The notes beneath the pieces are model-generated. The model did no database searches. It was given only the letters and a program-made list of their open reading frames with translations, and was not told where the DNA came from. From contig NC_067282.1 of assembly GCF_020740795.1 (NCBI RefSeq), forward strand, positions 143,330,858-143,394,857: a stretch of DNA of 64,000 bases, written 5' to 3'. The translations under genes and the position numbers were made by a program. Source of the DNA: Apus apus. Taxonomy: Eukaryota > Chordata > Aves > Apodiformes > Apodidae. This document shows, one piece after another, positions 10,406-23,400 of this stretch; position 1 is the stretch's first letter; each line of letters begins with the position of its first letter.

Positions 10406-11842
10406 AAATGTAGCTTACAAAAAACTAACCACAACAAACCAAAACCAGCAAAACAGCAACGGAATGGAAAAAGGCAATTTCTACTTCAGAGTAGATTCAA
10501 CGTAATTTTAGAAAAGTCGAGTCTTAGACTCAGAACCACCCACAGACTTCCTCACACTTTGCTTTATCTGCTGCCTAGTTTTTTCCCATGCAAAGCCACA
10601 TTACCTGTTACAGTGCTTTTTGTCTAATAGCAGGAAAAAAGTATTTGTATTCTTAAACAAGAGTATAAACATAGTATCCTCTGATACCTTCAGGTTTACC
10701 CTGCAGCAATAGGAGAATGTGACGGACACATTTGACTACCGCTGTACTTTAGATCAGGCTGACCAAGAAGCCCTGGGGGTGAACTTGTGAGCTGGAGAGC
10801 CCCTGGCTTGTGTACAAGGGAGTGAAGGTGTTTTGAAAAAGATTTCAAAAGGTGTTTTTAAAACTCAGAAGCACAAGATAGCTGAAACTACAAAACAAGA
10901 TACCAGAGCTAAAAGAAGACATCTGTCTTATCTATAGTATTGACTAGCAGCGAACAGCTTCACTCTATAAACATGGACAGCCTGTATAAAGCTTTGAGTT
11001 CTCCTTGCTGAAGCAGCAGGCTGCATGGCAGTGATCTGCCCTTGGGCAGGAATGTCTCTCAACATTACTCATTGTGGTTGAGAGATCTGTCACCCACAAC
11101 AGGTCTGTCTTACAGTGACTGGCAGTATGCTGAAGCAATACTGTAAAATGTTACTAATCTAAGTAGCTACTCAGATGTTATAAACATTGTATGGGTAATT
11201 CCATTACACACAAACCAAGCCTGAGACTTGGATTGCCTCCAGCTACACCTAGGCTCCAAAAATTTAGAAAGCAAGAGGGACTACTGTGAGCTTCGTGACT
11301 CACTGGGAAGGTCCTCTTTGCTCTTCATGCCTCCAGTCCTTGTATGAGCCATTCTAACTCAATTTTTCTTTGTATGTTTCCTCCATACAGTAATTCATAA
11401 GGTGAACCTTGCCAACAGACTTTGTGGAATTCCATAAAACTTTGTCAAATCATTGTTTTATCTCATTAAAACATATTGCTGCTTATTATTGCCTTAAGGT
11501 ATTATTTTAATCGTTGTTCTAGATCTAGTTTACCACATAGTATAAAGCCTGTTAAGAAGTAAGCTGTTAGCACTCAATTAGCCTTTGTGTAACAGTTATC
11601 TGGTTATTTAGTTAGTTGTGTGTTCTGTTGTTAAGGTGCCTTATTGTTTTATTACCCCAGTACCCCAATATCCTAACATTTGGGTAATCTGATTAGTGCC
11701 TTTTAGTCCAATTTTTAAGGTCTTTTAACTACTTACACTAAATCTTGTTTCTGTGCTTATACACCTTGTCTGCTATCTTGTCCTGTAGAGGACAATTATT
11801 TATAGTGACAATGGCTAAAAATGGGGAATGGCTTTTCGATCG
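10406..11842. other. Unassigned DNA with a possible old LTR and leader
   Basis: No gene. A TATA-like GTATAAAGC lies near 10985. CAGCTACACCTAGGCTCC near 11240 resembles the leader-like repeats at 24.06 and 48.42 kb, suggesting a decayed plus-strand LTR plus leader at about 10.7-11.3 kb. The rest is unrecognised. Confidence 0.3.
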
Positions 11843-12350
11843 TGTTCTGTAGGATCTGGGTCACCTTGAATCAAACACCCAATACCTGGTGATGTGGGGA
11901 AGAAATATCAGTTTTATTGATCATGTCTGAACCTTAACATATGAGCACACTGAAGGGATTTAATGCTAAGAATCCATCTCCTGACACATTGAGTTCACTG
12001 TAAGATCAGGGATGGATTCTTCCAGGCTCAATCTCTTTCTCTGGCTGAGAAAGACTTTTTTTGATCACATAATGTGCTAGAAGGAAAGGTGGAAATGAGC
12101 ATTCCTACTAGCAAGACATTTGGATCTCTGTTCCAGAGAGTGCTCAGCTACTATGTTGCCATCCATCTCTCAAAGTCCAATGTAAGCTGGATGCGGCCAT
12201 CACAGCCCCCACTGCTAGTTATGGCTTAAACAGGGAGGTAGGAGCACACTTGGCCACTCTGGTCGATCCACCTTACCTTCACAGAGTAGAAGTATGGTCA
12301 AGTCTTGCCTCTGTGCCATAATGGTGTGCTAGTTTGTACACTTTTAGATC
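11843..12350 (-). repeat. Probable 3' LTR of provirus A
   Basis: The plus-orientation edge is TGTTCTG. A minus-strand AATAAAAC lies near 11914, with a downstream U5-like segment resembling that of related LTRs (GGTGAC/GGTGAT...). The inner boundary is not clear. Confidence 0.4.
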
Positions 12351-12439
12351 CTCAGAAAGGAAATAGTGAAACACTCTTTTTGTTGTGCATTAATTTGTAT
12401 GTTTGAGGTGGTCCTAAGTTGGGTGGTTTGTTTTATCAT

Positions 12440-13152
12440 GTTCTAAACCTTTATATACAACATAATTATAAGCAATAACCATATCAAAGTTAGAGTCAAC
12501 AAAATCACAACTGGGTGATGCATTCAGTTAAAGGCTCCTGTTGCTGTTGGTGACCATCCAAGAAGAGTTTCCCTCCAATGGTGTTCTTCATGCTTCTTCA
12601 CTCTTTACAAGTCATGCTGCATCTCTTCTTTATCATGATGAATGGTGATTAGAGTTTTGTGTCCATTGTTTCAGATGCATTCTAGTACTTGACACAGGTC
12701 ATTGTGTTGCAGTAGTTTCTTCACTGATAAAATTCATTCCAGTGGAGGTAGGCAATAAAACTTAATATATAATCTGATTGTAACAATTGAGAAGATGTAA
12801 CAGGAGCTGAATAATTATAGTTGCATCCCGTAACTTTGGTAAAGTTACAAATACAATTATTTGTGTGATTGCTAGTATCTGCAGTTTCAGGAGTTTCATA
12901 GGGATGTATTTCAAAATGACAAACATTTTGTTCTGTGTCAAGACAAATGTCTTGGGCTTTGATGGTGTTACTCACAAATAAATCCTTGTTGGTCCTGTAC
13001 AACGCTTGCATTAACATCAATAGTTTGGCTTTTTTTTTTTTTCCATTTAATTTGGTCCACACTCTATGTTCTATAGCTACATTGTGACGTAACCCTAACA
13101 CAATGGATGGGTATATAGTGTATCCTGAAGCACTGTGTATTATTAAGACCAA
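12440..13152 (-). pseudogene. env: env remnant of provirus A
   Basis: A 143-codon minus-strand open segment (13152-12721) contains N-glycosylation sequons and a Cys pair (CICNFTKVTGC) near its C-terminal half. It is followed on the minus strand near 12600-12440 by a TM-anchor-like hydrophobic segment with an upstream ATGAFN-like motif. The same anchor motif recurs at 49.4 and 52.1 kb. Frames are broken between the two parts. Identification rests on position, the anchor similarity and glycosylation sites. Confidence 0.5.
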
Positions 13153-13294
13153 ACCTGTGGCCTTATTGCTGATGTGGTCATAAATAAAACTGACTAAATA
13201 CCACCAGGATTGAAATTCCTTTTCAAATTTAGTTGCATTATCCCAAACTACCTTTCAAATTTCAGTAGGTAAGGTGCCCTCTTCACCTTCCTCA

Positions 13295-13319
13295 CAAAAA
13301 AAAAAAAAAAAAAAAAAAA
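13295..13319. repeat. Homopolymer A tract inside provirus A
   Basis: About 24 consecutive A (plus strand) interrupting the integrase/env region. Confidence 0.9.
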
Positions 13320-13499
13320 GTGAGCCATTATCACTTTAAGTAACATGTAGAGTAGGTAAATCTGAGAACCAAAAAGATAGCCCTCACACTGTATTTCATC
13401 CAGCGCTTTCTGACTTGGTTGCCATAAACAAGTATCTCGCTGAGGATTTGAATGGTCTGATTGCCACGTGGACCATAAGGTTTTGCCTTCATTGGTATG

Positions 13500-15110
13500 T
13501 AGATCTGGTGCTTTAGCAAGATGATCCGCTCATAATTTCAGTTTACACTGGGGACATTCTGTAAAAGTACTTTCAAAAGCTTGTCTTGTTGATAGACCAG
13601 CCTTTACTCTGTGCAGCAAAGTGCTTCTTTACCTTTGTGGCTTAAGTTTGATGTAACCATTCTCCCAGTTGATACCACTGAGTATTTAAGGTGATTTTCC
13701 TAATGTTACTTACCTCATCTTCCACTTTGTATCTGGATGATTATCCTTAGCATGAGCTTTTACCGATCCCATCTTGAAAGGTGTTCTCCTGGCTGTATCA
13801 AATAATAAAGCCAATCATTTCTCCAAACTGGGGATCTATTTACTGCCCAATTTAATGCTTCCCACTGACAGAACCACTGTGTAGCACCAATCCACTCAGT
13901 TTAAGAATCTACATATACGAATTTTGCTCCATTCTGTGCTGCCAAAACAACTGCCATTATTTCTCCTACTTGTGCATTGCCTTCACCTTCTTCTGTTGCT
14001 TGTTTGCCAGTGGTAACATCTAATGCAACAGCATTATATTGCCATTTATCATTTGCCCATTTTGCTAAAGCATCCATAAATCCAATGTTTTGTGTTGGTG
14101 CACCATCAGTGAGGGCTGTGACCAGAGTGGGTGAAGGTTTTAAAGGGTTATTGTAATGCTAAAGTGTTCGTGTTTACGGGCACCTGCAATTTGGAAACCT
14201 TAGCATGTCCTTCAGTTAACTGCATATTTTCTGCAGCTCCTGCCAAGTAGGTACACTACTTTCTGATAGCAGTGCAACTCGTTCTGGGGGAGCAGTCCCT
14301 TTTAGGATTGGTTCTAGTAAATTAAATGGTCCCCTAGTTTGTACAGGTTGTCCCTGACATATTTTCTCAACCTGTTTAACTGCTCAGACTAAAGATTAAG
14401 TCCCTTTTCAAATTCAGAATATTGCTGTTCTTTTTCTTTAAACATGGTTGAGCTAAACAATAATTATTTTTTTTTTGCTCATCAGGGCCAGTTTGGAACA
14501 GCTTATAGTAAGCAGCGTGTTCTGCAAAACCACATTCAGCTATAATAGTGTCACAGAAGTGTACTGGTCCCAGTGATTGATATGTCTTAAATTCTTCAGT
14601 TAGGAATTTTTACTGTCTTTTTATGTTCTAATTTCCCAGGCTTTGCCTTTCTGTAAGAATGGAATATGATAGAAAATCTAGGCACAGCCTGGCTTTTTCC
14701 AGCTGGAATCTCATTTTCTGCTTTATTTAGTGCTTACCGTACCACTTCTGCTGCTTCCCCTATGTTTTCAGGGAAGTTCTTCCAATCAGAATATCATCTA
14801 CATATTGGTACTGTCTCACATCTATGGGGAGTGAGACTGTAGGAGATCGGCAAGTGCAGCATGAGCCATTGTAGGTGAATGTTTGTACCCCTGTGGAAGT
14901 CTGTTAAAAGTGTATTTCCTCCTAAGTGAATGCAAACTTCTCTTTATCCTTCTCCATCAAGACAACATAAAGAACATGTGTTTCACATCTAGTATCGCCA
15001 TCCATGGGTGTGCAGCTGCTTGTAAAGTAGCTGTTAAGTTCACAACGTTTGGTACAGCACCTGTTAGTGGGGCTGTATTAGAATTCAGGTGCTGAAAATC
15101 AGTTGTTAAA
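13500..15110 (-). pseudogene. pol: pol remnant of provirus A: RT and RNase H
   Basis: Minus-strand translation shows RT motifs: a MAILDVK segment near 15.0 kb, LPQGYKHSPTMAHAALA near 14.88 kb and QYVDDILIG with YVDD complementary to 14793-14804. RNase H follows: ALTDGAP near 14.12 kb, GEGNAQVGEIMAV near 13.97 kb and YVDS near 13.91 kb. A CPQC motif near 13.55 kb may be the end of the integrase zinc finger. The integrase core is largely missing. Several stops (for example just after YVDS) make it a pseudogene. Confidence 0.82.
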
Positions 15111-16039
15111 CATCACCTCCCATCTTGTTTCTGAGCTGGCCAGACAGATGAGTTATGCAGGGAGTGGGTTCTGGAGATAATTTGTATTTTCTCCAAATCA
15201 GCTATGACTTCAGAAATTCCACTTTGTGGCACAGCAGAAATCAGATACTGCAGTATGCTAGTGATCTTTGAACCAAGGAGTGCCAGGGGCTGTGCAGAGC
15301 ACATGCACTGCTGTTGTCCCAAAAACTAGTGGGCTTTTTTGCCCAGTGTGCACGCCAATAACATGTTGTTTAATTCCTTCATGTGCACAGAGAGGGGGGC
15401 TGGGTGGTAATTCCACAAAGCTAGCACACCTAATGCTGAAAGGTTACTATATTCATAATCATCATAATCAGTCTATTGACATATGCAACACTTACAATCT
15501 TTTATTTGTACTTGCCTACCACTGGTTAAGATTTTCTCGATCTCAATTTAAAGATACAGTACATACTAATTCTACTGTGCAAACTCAGTGGGTAAGGGTC
15601 TTCAAGCGGAGGTGGGTACCTTAACTTCCGGATGTGTGGCTTTCATATTATAACCAGCAAAATTCACCCAAGGGACACTATATTTGTTAAACAGTTCCAC
15701 ATGTTTCTTTGGGCTGATTGCCCAACTTAATTAAAAGTTCCTTTTTCTAATGTCCAGTTGTTCCCTTTTCTTATTGTTCAGCCTTAAATTAGTTTGCCTT
15801 AAATTAAATTAAATTGCTTATGCAGTCAAGCAATACACTATCAATTACTTATTTAAACCTGCCTCATTTTGACTAATTCCTTTAAAGATTTCAACATCAT
15901 TGCAGCCTCCCCATTCCTGCTGGGGTTGGGATCAATGTCTGAGCCCATTGCCATTTGGCCAGCACCAGGCTGGTCCATTTAAAGCACTGAAACCTAAAAT
16001 ATTTTCATTATGATCTTGAATTGCAAGGTGTATAGTCAA

Positions 16040-16270
16040 AATGCGTTTCTCGTTGGGAGCCATAAATTGACCTTGGCAGTTTGGCACACATGCCTGGCTC
16101 TGTTCACACCAGTAATCGTAATCCTTTGCCATCCAGGACTCATGCCCAGCTTTTCAGCATCTTGCAGTGTTACTGTTGAAATATGTGCTCCTGTATCCAT
16201 TAAAAACTTCACCAGTTGTCCCCGAGGACCAACTGGAATTAAAATTTATGGGATGTCATCACTTATTCAC
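16040..16270 (-). pseudogene. Retroviral aspartic protease remnant of provirus A
   Basis: Minus-strand translation around 16186-16197 gives KFLMDTGAHIST, the retropepsin active-site motif DTGA, preceded by PVGPRGQLV. The frame is open for about 60 codons, then hits stops. It lies only about 100 nt inside the LTR edge at 16373, so gag is absent. Confidence 0.75.
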
Positions 16271-16372
16271 TGATAAACCTCCACTTTCCTGACAGGCAGG
16301 CCCAGTTGCCTCCTAGACATCACTCATTCTTTGTATTTATCCTCTGCGATTCCTCCCCAAGGAGGAAGAAGG

Positions 16373-16900
16373 TGTTGTCCAAAAACACAGATCCATTGCC
16401 TGGGGTGCAAAAAATCTTCCAATCCTCGCACACACAGGAGAGTTATAGTGTTTATTCAGGCCTGGGTGCTCAGTGGAGTTTCCACAAATCAAGCACACCA
16501 GCCAGCAGAATGGTAATGATGCTTATACAAAAATATTTCTCAGAATCCCACCAGATTAACACATATGTGTGAGGCTACATCATCATGTTAAGTCATCCCT
16601 TTGGCCATAGCTCAAGACTTACTGTGCCTGCAGTAGTTCCTCCAGAGGTCTCTGGTGATCTTCTGAGGGCATCTTCTTTTGGGGAACATCACTTTCCCTG
16701 ATAACCCCATATAAGGTATTGGTTCAACTCAGGACATGATTATGTATTTGTCTTCCAGCCACAGTCCAGTGGCCAAGGAGGATGCACATCTTGATTAAAT
16801 CTTCATACAATGCAAAACCCAAACACTTCTTATTACTTCTTGGTTATTTGGCTACACTTAAAACATTGTATATTTGTCTAGTACATGTTAATATTTAACA
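16373..16900 (-). repeat. 5' LTR of provirus A
   Basis: Bounded TGTTGTCC...TTAACA (plus orientation), 528 bp. The TGTTGTCC(C)AAAA edge with nearby GGTGCA is shared with the solo LTRs at 31.5-32.1 and 46.05-46.7 kb, indicating one LTR family. A minus-strand AATAAAC lies near 16460. Confidence 0.6.
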
Positions 16901-17059
16901 CATAATTAACTATAGCAGGTGTTCAAGAGAAAGAACTACATAAATCATTTTTCAATTAACTATAGGAGGTCTTCAAAAGAGGGAACTACATATATCAAAG
17001 GGGTTTTCTCCCTTTCTGGGGACTGGCACAGAGGAAGCAGTGGTTTTAACATTGCCTTT

Positions 17060-17805
17060 GTGGGGCCCCCAGTTAATTTTAGGTACTCTTCAAAGGCTGA
17101 GGTGCTTAATGACTCCTTCACCTCAGTCTTTAGTAACAGGGCCAGTTATGTTAAGGGAATACAATTCCCTAAGCTAGGGGACAGGGACCAGGAGCAAAGC
17201 AATTCCCTCACAATCCAGGAGGAGATGGTCAGTGATCTGCTGCACCAGGTAGATGTGCACAAACCTATGGGGCCAGATGGGATGCACCCAAAAGTGCTAA
17301 AAGAACTGGCGGGAGTGCTCACCAAGCCACTTTCCATCATTTATCAGCATTCCTGGCTGACTGGGGAGGTACCAGCAGATTGGAAATCAGCCCATATACA
17401 AGAAGGGATGGAAGGATGATCTGGAAAATTACAGGCCTGTTTGTCTGACTTCAGTACCAGGGAAGCTGATAGAGCAGACCATCCTGAGTACCATTATGCA
17501 GTACATGCAGAACAACCAGGTGATCAGGCCCAGTCAGCACGGGTTCATGAAGGGCAGGTCCTGTTTGACTAACCTCATCTTCTGTGACAGGGTGACCTGC
17601 TTATTGGATGAGGGGAGGCCTGTGGATGTTGTCTACCTTGAATTTTACAAAGCCTTTGACATGGTTTCCCACAGCATTCTCCTAGAGAAGCTGGCTGCTC
17701 GTGGCTTGGATGCACATACGCTTCGCTGGGTAGAAACTGGTTGGATGGCCGAGTCCGAAGAGTTGTGTTCAATGGAGTTAAATCCAGTTGATGGCCAGTA
17801 AAATC
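17060..17805 (+). mobile_element. CR1 LINE fragment: reverse transcriptase N-terminal half
   Basis: Two overlapping frames give CR1 RT blocks: DLLHQVDVHKPMGPDGMHPK, then SIIYQHSWLTGEVPADWK, then QHGFMKGRSCLTNL, FYKAFDMVSH and LLEKLAARGLD. A frameshift lies near 17.41 kb. The fragment ends before the catalytic FADD block, so it is truncated at both ends. Confidence 0.88.
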
Positions 17806-19569
17806 TTGTTTAACCTTTCTGAAGGTCCGGTTGGCATATAGACTTACCACTTACACTGGTATACTCTGAACTTCTATAATTTTGCTTTCTTGATGTTCTT
17901 GACTTCTTGTGGGTATGGAGCTGTTGGTATAGAATGCTAAACTTCACTTATGACTAGTTTTCCTACTATGATCTCACCATGGAGAAACTTTTCTTTAACT
18001 TGTTATCCTGTACAGATCACTTGTCAAGGTAGCTAGGTCTTCATGTATGCTTGCTAATCAAGGTAAATTTACTTTAGATGCAGACTTAGAGGCTTTCAGA
18101 TGTTGCATTGATGTGATGTTTTTCCAAGTGTAGTTTCAAATAGCCCCATTATATTATTTTTCTTGCATTCATTTGCAGTTTAGAGTTACCAGATTTTTTG
18201 TGGTTCCTATCACACAACAATGGAAAACCGCTCTCTACATATGCATCTATATTTGCGTGTATGTGTTTCAAATTATTTTAAACTCTTTTATTATTTATAT
18301 CATTTTGCAGCAATATAATTGGTATGTGCTTACGTTCGTTTCTTTTGGGGTCTTATTTTCAAAAGTTTTGAACCTTGTCCCAGACTGATGTTCAACACTG
18401 TGGAAAATTAGATCTAATTTGAAGTAAGCCTCCTGAAGTGGAAGGAAGGAGAAGGTGAAGAGCACCAAGACACTGTATCTTACTGCTCCCGTTGCATTGA
18501 CTTCCTTTCTAATGTAGACAAAACGTCAATTAACACCACTTATTCTCTTTTTAGATCCTAATGTCGTCCCAAAACTGCATTCTTCAGCCAGTGTGCCAAA
18601 ACTACTGGATAAACAGAATTGAGATACTTGTTTTCTTCCAGTTCTGAGCAGAAAAGGGTGCTAGGCAATAATTCAAAAGCACACCTTTGGAGAAACAAGC
18701 ATGGTCTTGTATACAAAATAACAACAAAGAAGAAACTTCACTAAAGTAAATGACTGGTCAGTCATTGTCACTCTTAACGTTCCATATGCAAGTGTGAACC
18801 TGTATAAATCCATAGATTATTCTCTTGAAACATATCACAGCTTTTCCATGTTTTCAAATTTCAGCCTTGAGAAAGGAAGTTCCATTCACTTGCCTTTTAT
18901 TTGGTACTTATGTTGCTATAAGAACATGCAATGTGTTTTTGGGATAGATTATTCCTTTGGTGTAGCAGGGAGGACTGTATGCCTGCCAGTAATTTTGTTT
19001 ACTAGTTGAGATAATAAAGGGCTGAGAGAATAGTGTTTATATATATACATTTTTGCATGTGTGAAGCATTCTGGCAATGTATGACATTTGGTTAACAGGG
19101 TGCAAAAGCTTCAGAGGGACAGATGGGTAAACAGTTTATCGTGGAATAATTGGCTGTTTAATCTATGTTTAAATTGTTGGGCTGCTTGTTCTTTACACCT
19201 CATCTGACTGAGAACAATGTCCTATTTTGTACTATTTGTACTGCATTGATGACAGTGCCTCCCTAATTATCTTCAATGATAATGTGTATCCAGGAAAACA
19301 CTGGGATTTTATTAGTTCCCATGAGAAACAAGTAAATCATAGATTCAGTGTGTGACCTTGCCTCCCCACCTTGGTTTTCTTTTGTCAAGGCAGGACGATT
19401 GACACTGTGCTTTGAGATAACTCATTTAAGGATGAACTGTATTCCTTGGCCTTTAATGAGCTGCTTATATTCTGTCAAAAGAAGAGCTATTAAGTCATTA
19501 GAAAAGCCAGCTAAGACTATGGCTATCTCTAGCATTACAGGAGACATAAGCTCAGTGAAACAGGCCACT
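17806..19569. other. AT-rich intergenic DNA, nothing recognised
   Basis: Only short ORFs without family features. No repeat boundary seen. Confidence 0.55.
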
Positions 19570-20700
19570 TCATATGAAAATGAGCTGACGGGATAGGAGC
19601 AGGTCTCACTCCTCCAGACCTCACCCCACCTCCTGTCTCTATGGTGCCAACATCATCCTTGTACTGCTGCTTATAGTTTCAGTGGGCGCTGATGAAATAG
19701 CTAATAGCAGATAACTAGATAGGGAAAACAAAAGCAGAGCATTGACTCAGCCGTGTTGCCTAAGACTCACCTGGAGTGAAACCAGATACTGCCGCAAGTG
19801 CAGTGAGGCAAGCAAAAGTGAAGAGGCCAGGCGAGTCATACACTCATGGTAATGTGACTGACTTTAATCATGGATCAATGTTTCTTATCCAGGATAGAAA
19901 TAGTATGACACCATGGTAATATCGTTCACATAAAACAAGGGATAATAGACCATAATTATACACAAATATTTTTAATTATTATTATCACTTATTTTTACTG
20001 ACCGCAAATATTAGTTACCAGATTTACTACTCTCCTAAATGTCCATTAATTCATTACACAAGTATCCCAGATAGATTTATTAGTCTCCGAACCTCCAAGT
20101 ATCCATTAGTTCATTATACTAATATCCTGAATAGATGTGTCGTTTTCCAAGTATCTATTAGCTTGTTACACAAGTATTCTAGATAGATATATTGTTCCCA
20201 AATATCTCCAGATATCTATTAGATCATCATACAAATATCCTGGACAGAGTCAGAAGTTAATAGAGCACGTTATCCAAGAGTTAATAGGATAATTATCCCG
20301 CTATCCAAGATAGAGATCATCCAGCTCTCTCAGCATTTGTCTGGTGATGGGCCTTGCCACATCACTTGTCCTTTGAATGACCTTGCCTTGCAGAGGTCTC
20401 AGACTGCTGAGCTGGTTCTCCACAAGATACTGAGGCAAAGACCACAGGAACTGTTGACTCTTTAAGGGTATATAAGGCCTACCCAAAAGCAGTTTGTTCT
20501 CAGCAAAGAAGATGATCTTAGGACATGTAGAGAGCATTCACTACTGGCACATATTGTCCTACATGTTATGCACAAGTTGCCCTGGCCAGACACACATATA
20601 CTGATACTTCTGTTGATGAAAATGTGAGCTGATTTACAAAGTCTAATAAAAATCACTTTGCCTATCTCTTGTGGTGAGTTTTGTTTTATTAACTGCCACA
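19570..20700 (+). repeat. LTR-like repeat Z, copy 1
   Basis: Shares blocks with 33.6-33.98 kb: a GGAAAACAAAAGCA..GACTCAGC block, and TATATAAGGCC..AAAGCAGTTTGTTCTCAGCAA (near 20470). The latter has a TATA element and R-like segment. AATAAAAATC near 20646 may be the polyadenylation signal. Boundaries are approximate. An internal tandem repeat inflates this copy. Confidence 0.5.
20035..20250 (+). repeat. Degenerate tandem repeat, about 60-65 bp period, about 4 units
   Basis: Units share the pattern (A)AGTATC(C)ATTAG.TCATTA.ACAAGTATCC.GA.TAGAT. The pattern is seen at about 20038, 20098, 20150 and 20208, each diverged. It lies inside LTR-like repeat Z and is absent from the 33.6-kb copy. Confidence 0.65.
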
Positions 20701-23400
20701 TGATTTGGCAGAGAATTCAAGGTGGGAAAGTAGGAGGAAATGTTTCCACCATTGCCTCTTTGTTGGGAAAGGAAGTGGTTGGATGCATATATTGGGAAAG
20801 AAAAAAGGTAGGAACCATACACAGCAACTGAAAATTTAGATAGAGAAAAAAATGCCAATTTCTATGTAGTGATTGTTTCTACTGATGCACAGATTTGTAA
20901 TAGAAGTATTAGGGTTGGTAAACACACGTGTCTGAAAGCACCAACAGAAACCGTAACAGAAGGATTCAAAGAATTCTAAGTGTTGGTGGCATAGAGACCA
21001 GATTGTTACCACAATCCCATAACATCAGTGATCATACTGGAAAAATAAAGAATAGAACTGAAGATGTGAAGAGAAAATGACAGGAAGAATAGGATTTGAT
21101 CCATAAAATATCCAGAGAGGGAGACACAAAGAGAAATAAATCAGCTAAGTTAGTTCAGGTCAGACTGATGAAAAGGTCTGGACAAGATGAAAAGACACAG
21201 GATTGCAATCGCTGTCAACTCCAGAAGTACCTTGAGGCATGAAAGGCACATTCCAAAACCATTTAATTTTCCCCAGTCAAGAGAGATAATGACTATTCTC
21301 TAGTTGGTATCTGTTGTCCTCCTCATACACAAGGGATCTTGGCCAGACCATGGACTGTCTTAGTGGTCTGGCCAAGATGATTTGAATATTACAGGCACTC
21401 CCAGTTTTTGTGAGTTTGATGGTATAAGAGCATGAGTATGAGTGAAATCAGTATTGTTTAAAAGAAAAAAACACCTTCCCTTTCTCATTTTGCTACATTA
21501 GCAGCAACATAGATGTAAGGGTGGCTTATTGGATAAGGAAAATGGTAGCTCTGGGCAGACCAGCTGTAGGTATTGGCTGATGATAAATAGGTTTAGAAAT
21601 AAAGAAAATAAAATAGACGTTAGGTGCTGGAGCACACATTCATCTCCTGAAGATAATTCAAGAGTAGGGGCTGAAGCACTGATAAAAGGAGATGAGACAG
21701 TGCAGCCCTACCTGACATTGAGAAAAGTTTTCATAGATATCATACTTCATACAAAGTAAGTGAAAATAAGCAAATAACATCTGCTTTATGCAATCTAAAA
21801 GAGTATCCTGTCTCAGAGGACAAGATGTACTTACTCTCAGAGATGGGACAGTAAAATAGGAAATACAACAACGTAATAATTACACTCTGCGGGTACCAAA
21901 CCAGGGAATACAAGATGAAGTTATAGATCTGCTATTGCACAAAAGATAATTGAGTTACAACAGTATCAGAAGCACGTGGTGAGTCTGCAAGTTTTGATTT
22001 TAAAAGATGACCATAGAAACCCAAGGTGATGGTACTACAACAGATAAAGCACAAAGCTAAATGAATTATACCATGGTTGCCTCATAAAGCAAAACATAAG
22101 CTATAAGGAGGATGATTTCTTACATCAGTTTCACCCAAACCAAATGAGGCATTTGTTAGGTGCTGATCTTCTTGTAAGGAAGGGCAGTTTCATGAAAAAT
22201 TATTCTTGTCTATCTTTTCTCTCTTTGTGGATTACCTGATTTTATTTTAGTGTGTAATAATGTATGCATTAACTAATTTTTGCTGCCTCACTGAGTCAAC
22301 AGCCTTCCCTCTCAGGACAGTGCCACCCCACTTCCATGCTGCTTTCATATGAAAGTTTTCACATCAATAGCAGCTTCTTTTAAAAAGCTTGTGACTCTTT
22401 TGTATCAGGAAGCATTGGTTCTTTTTGGTTTCCAACAAAAAAGGCACAAAAATGCTCAAGACAAATAGTTAATTTATTAATATCCCAGAAAAGGTGATAA
22501 CAAGTTATAAAATCTTACATCACTTCTGCTTCTGGGAACCCTGAGATGACACAGCATCAGATGGACCTCTGGTGATGGCATGGCACACTGTACAGATCCA
22601 TGGTGAAGCTGGCCAACTCTGTGTTCACCTGCACAGCTACAGAGCTTTGCTCACAATACAGGTTCATCAGTTTCAATACCAATCAGGTCTAGGATGTGAA
22701 CTTAGCTTTGAAAAGTCCCTTGGCAATACACCCTAGTATACTTATCACTTTAATAAAGCTACAGCTCCTAGGATCAATATATGCAACTGGTGATCAAAGA
22801 CACACAATATTTCAAGTGGACAGAACAATACATTACACATGTGCTTATGATTAAACACATAGATTAATTACACAATTATTAAATATATATCTATTAGGGT
22901 TGAGTAACAGTCACATGGTGTTCATGACAGAGTGGAAAACGCCTGGATTAGATATTATGTGGATCACTAACTCCTCTCACAGTAGCCTTACAGGCTGCCC
23001 ACTACAATGACATACGTGGAAATCCTATACATTCCCTAAAACTGTAACTGTAAGCTTGAAATTGTGTGGGGCACATGGGAGAGCACAGAGGGCTTCTATC
23101 ATAAGCTGAGGCACAGGCCCGTGCAGGCAAATGCAAGGCTTTAGCAGAGTTAGAGCTACAAGAGATACAGAGTGAGGAATGTGAACAAGAACTAGCAGAG
23201 TGTTAAAACTGATCAGAAGGAGCAAATTCAGAATCAATTGAAGTAAAGCCCAGTTAGTGCAGATGGATGTCAGATGACTGGAAATGCAACTGCTGCACCA
23301 GGAATGTCATGAAGTAAGAACCAAATAAAACCAAACCAAATCAAAAAGCTTTGCTTTAAATGCCAGCCCCTGCAGGGATTTGCTAGGAATGGTATTGGGA
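20701..23400. other. AT-rich intergenic DNA with one perfect hairpin
   Basis: No gene recognised. A 15-bp inverted repeat at 21336-21350/21364-21378 is the only structured element I can support. Confidence 0.55.
21336..21378. other. Perfect 15-bp inverted repeat (hairpin, 13-nt loop)
   Basis: Arms ATCTTGGCCAGACCA and its exact reverse complement. No flanking poly-T or gene context. Confidence 0.85.

Larger units (their letters stand above)
11843..16900 (-). mobile_element. Decayed minus-strand provirus A (LTR - pro - RT - RNase H - env remnants - LTR?)
   Basis: Pieces in correct retroviral order on the minus strand: LTR 16373-16900, protease near 16.2 kb, RT near 14.3-15.1 kb, RNase H near 13.9 kb, an integrase-like Cys pair near 13.55 kb, env-like ORF 12.72-13.15 kb, TM anchor near 12.5 kb and an LTR-like sequence from 11843. 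Gag and primer-binding site are missing. Stops and frameshifts are frequent. The RT and RNase H motifs differ from the provirus at 1-6088, so this is another ERV group. Confidence 0.8.
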
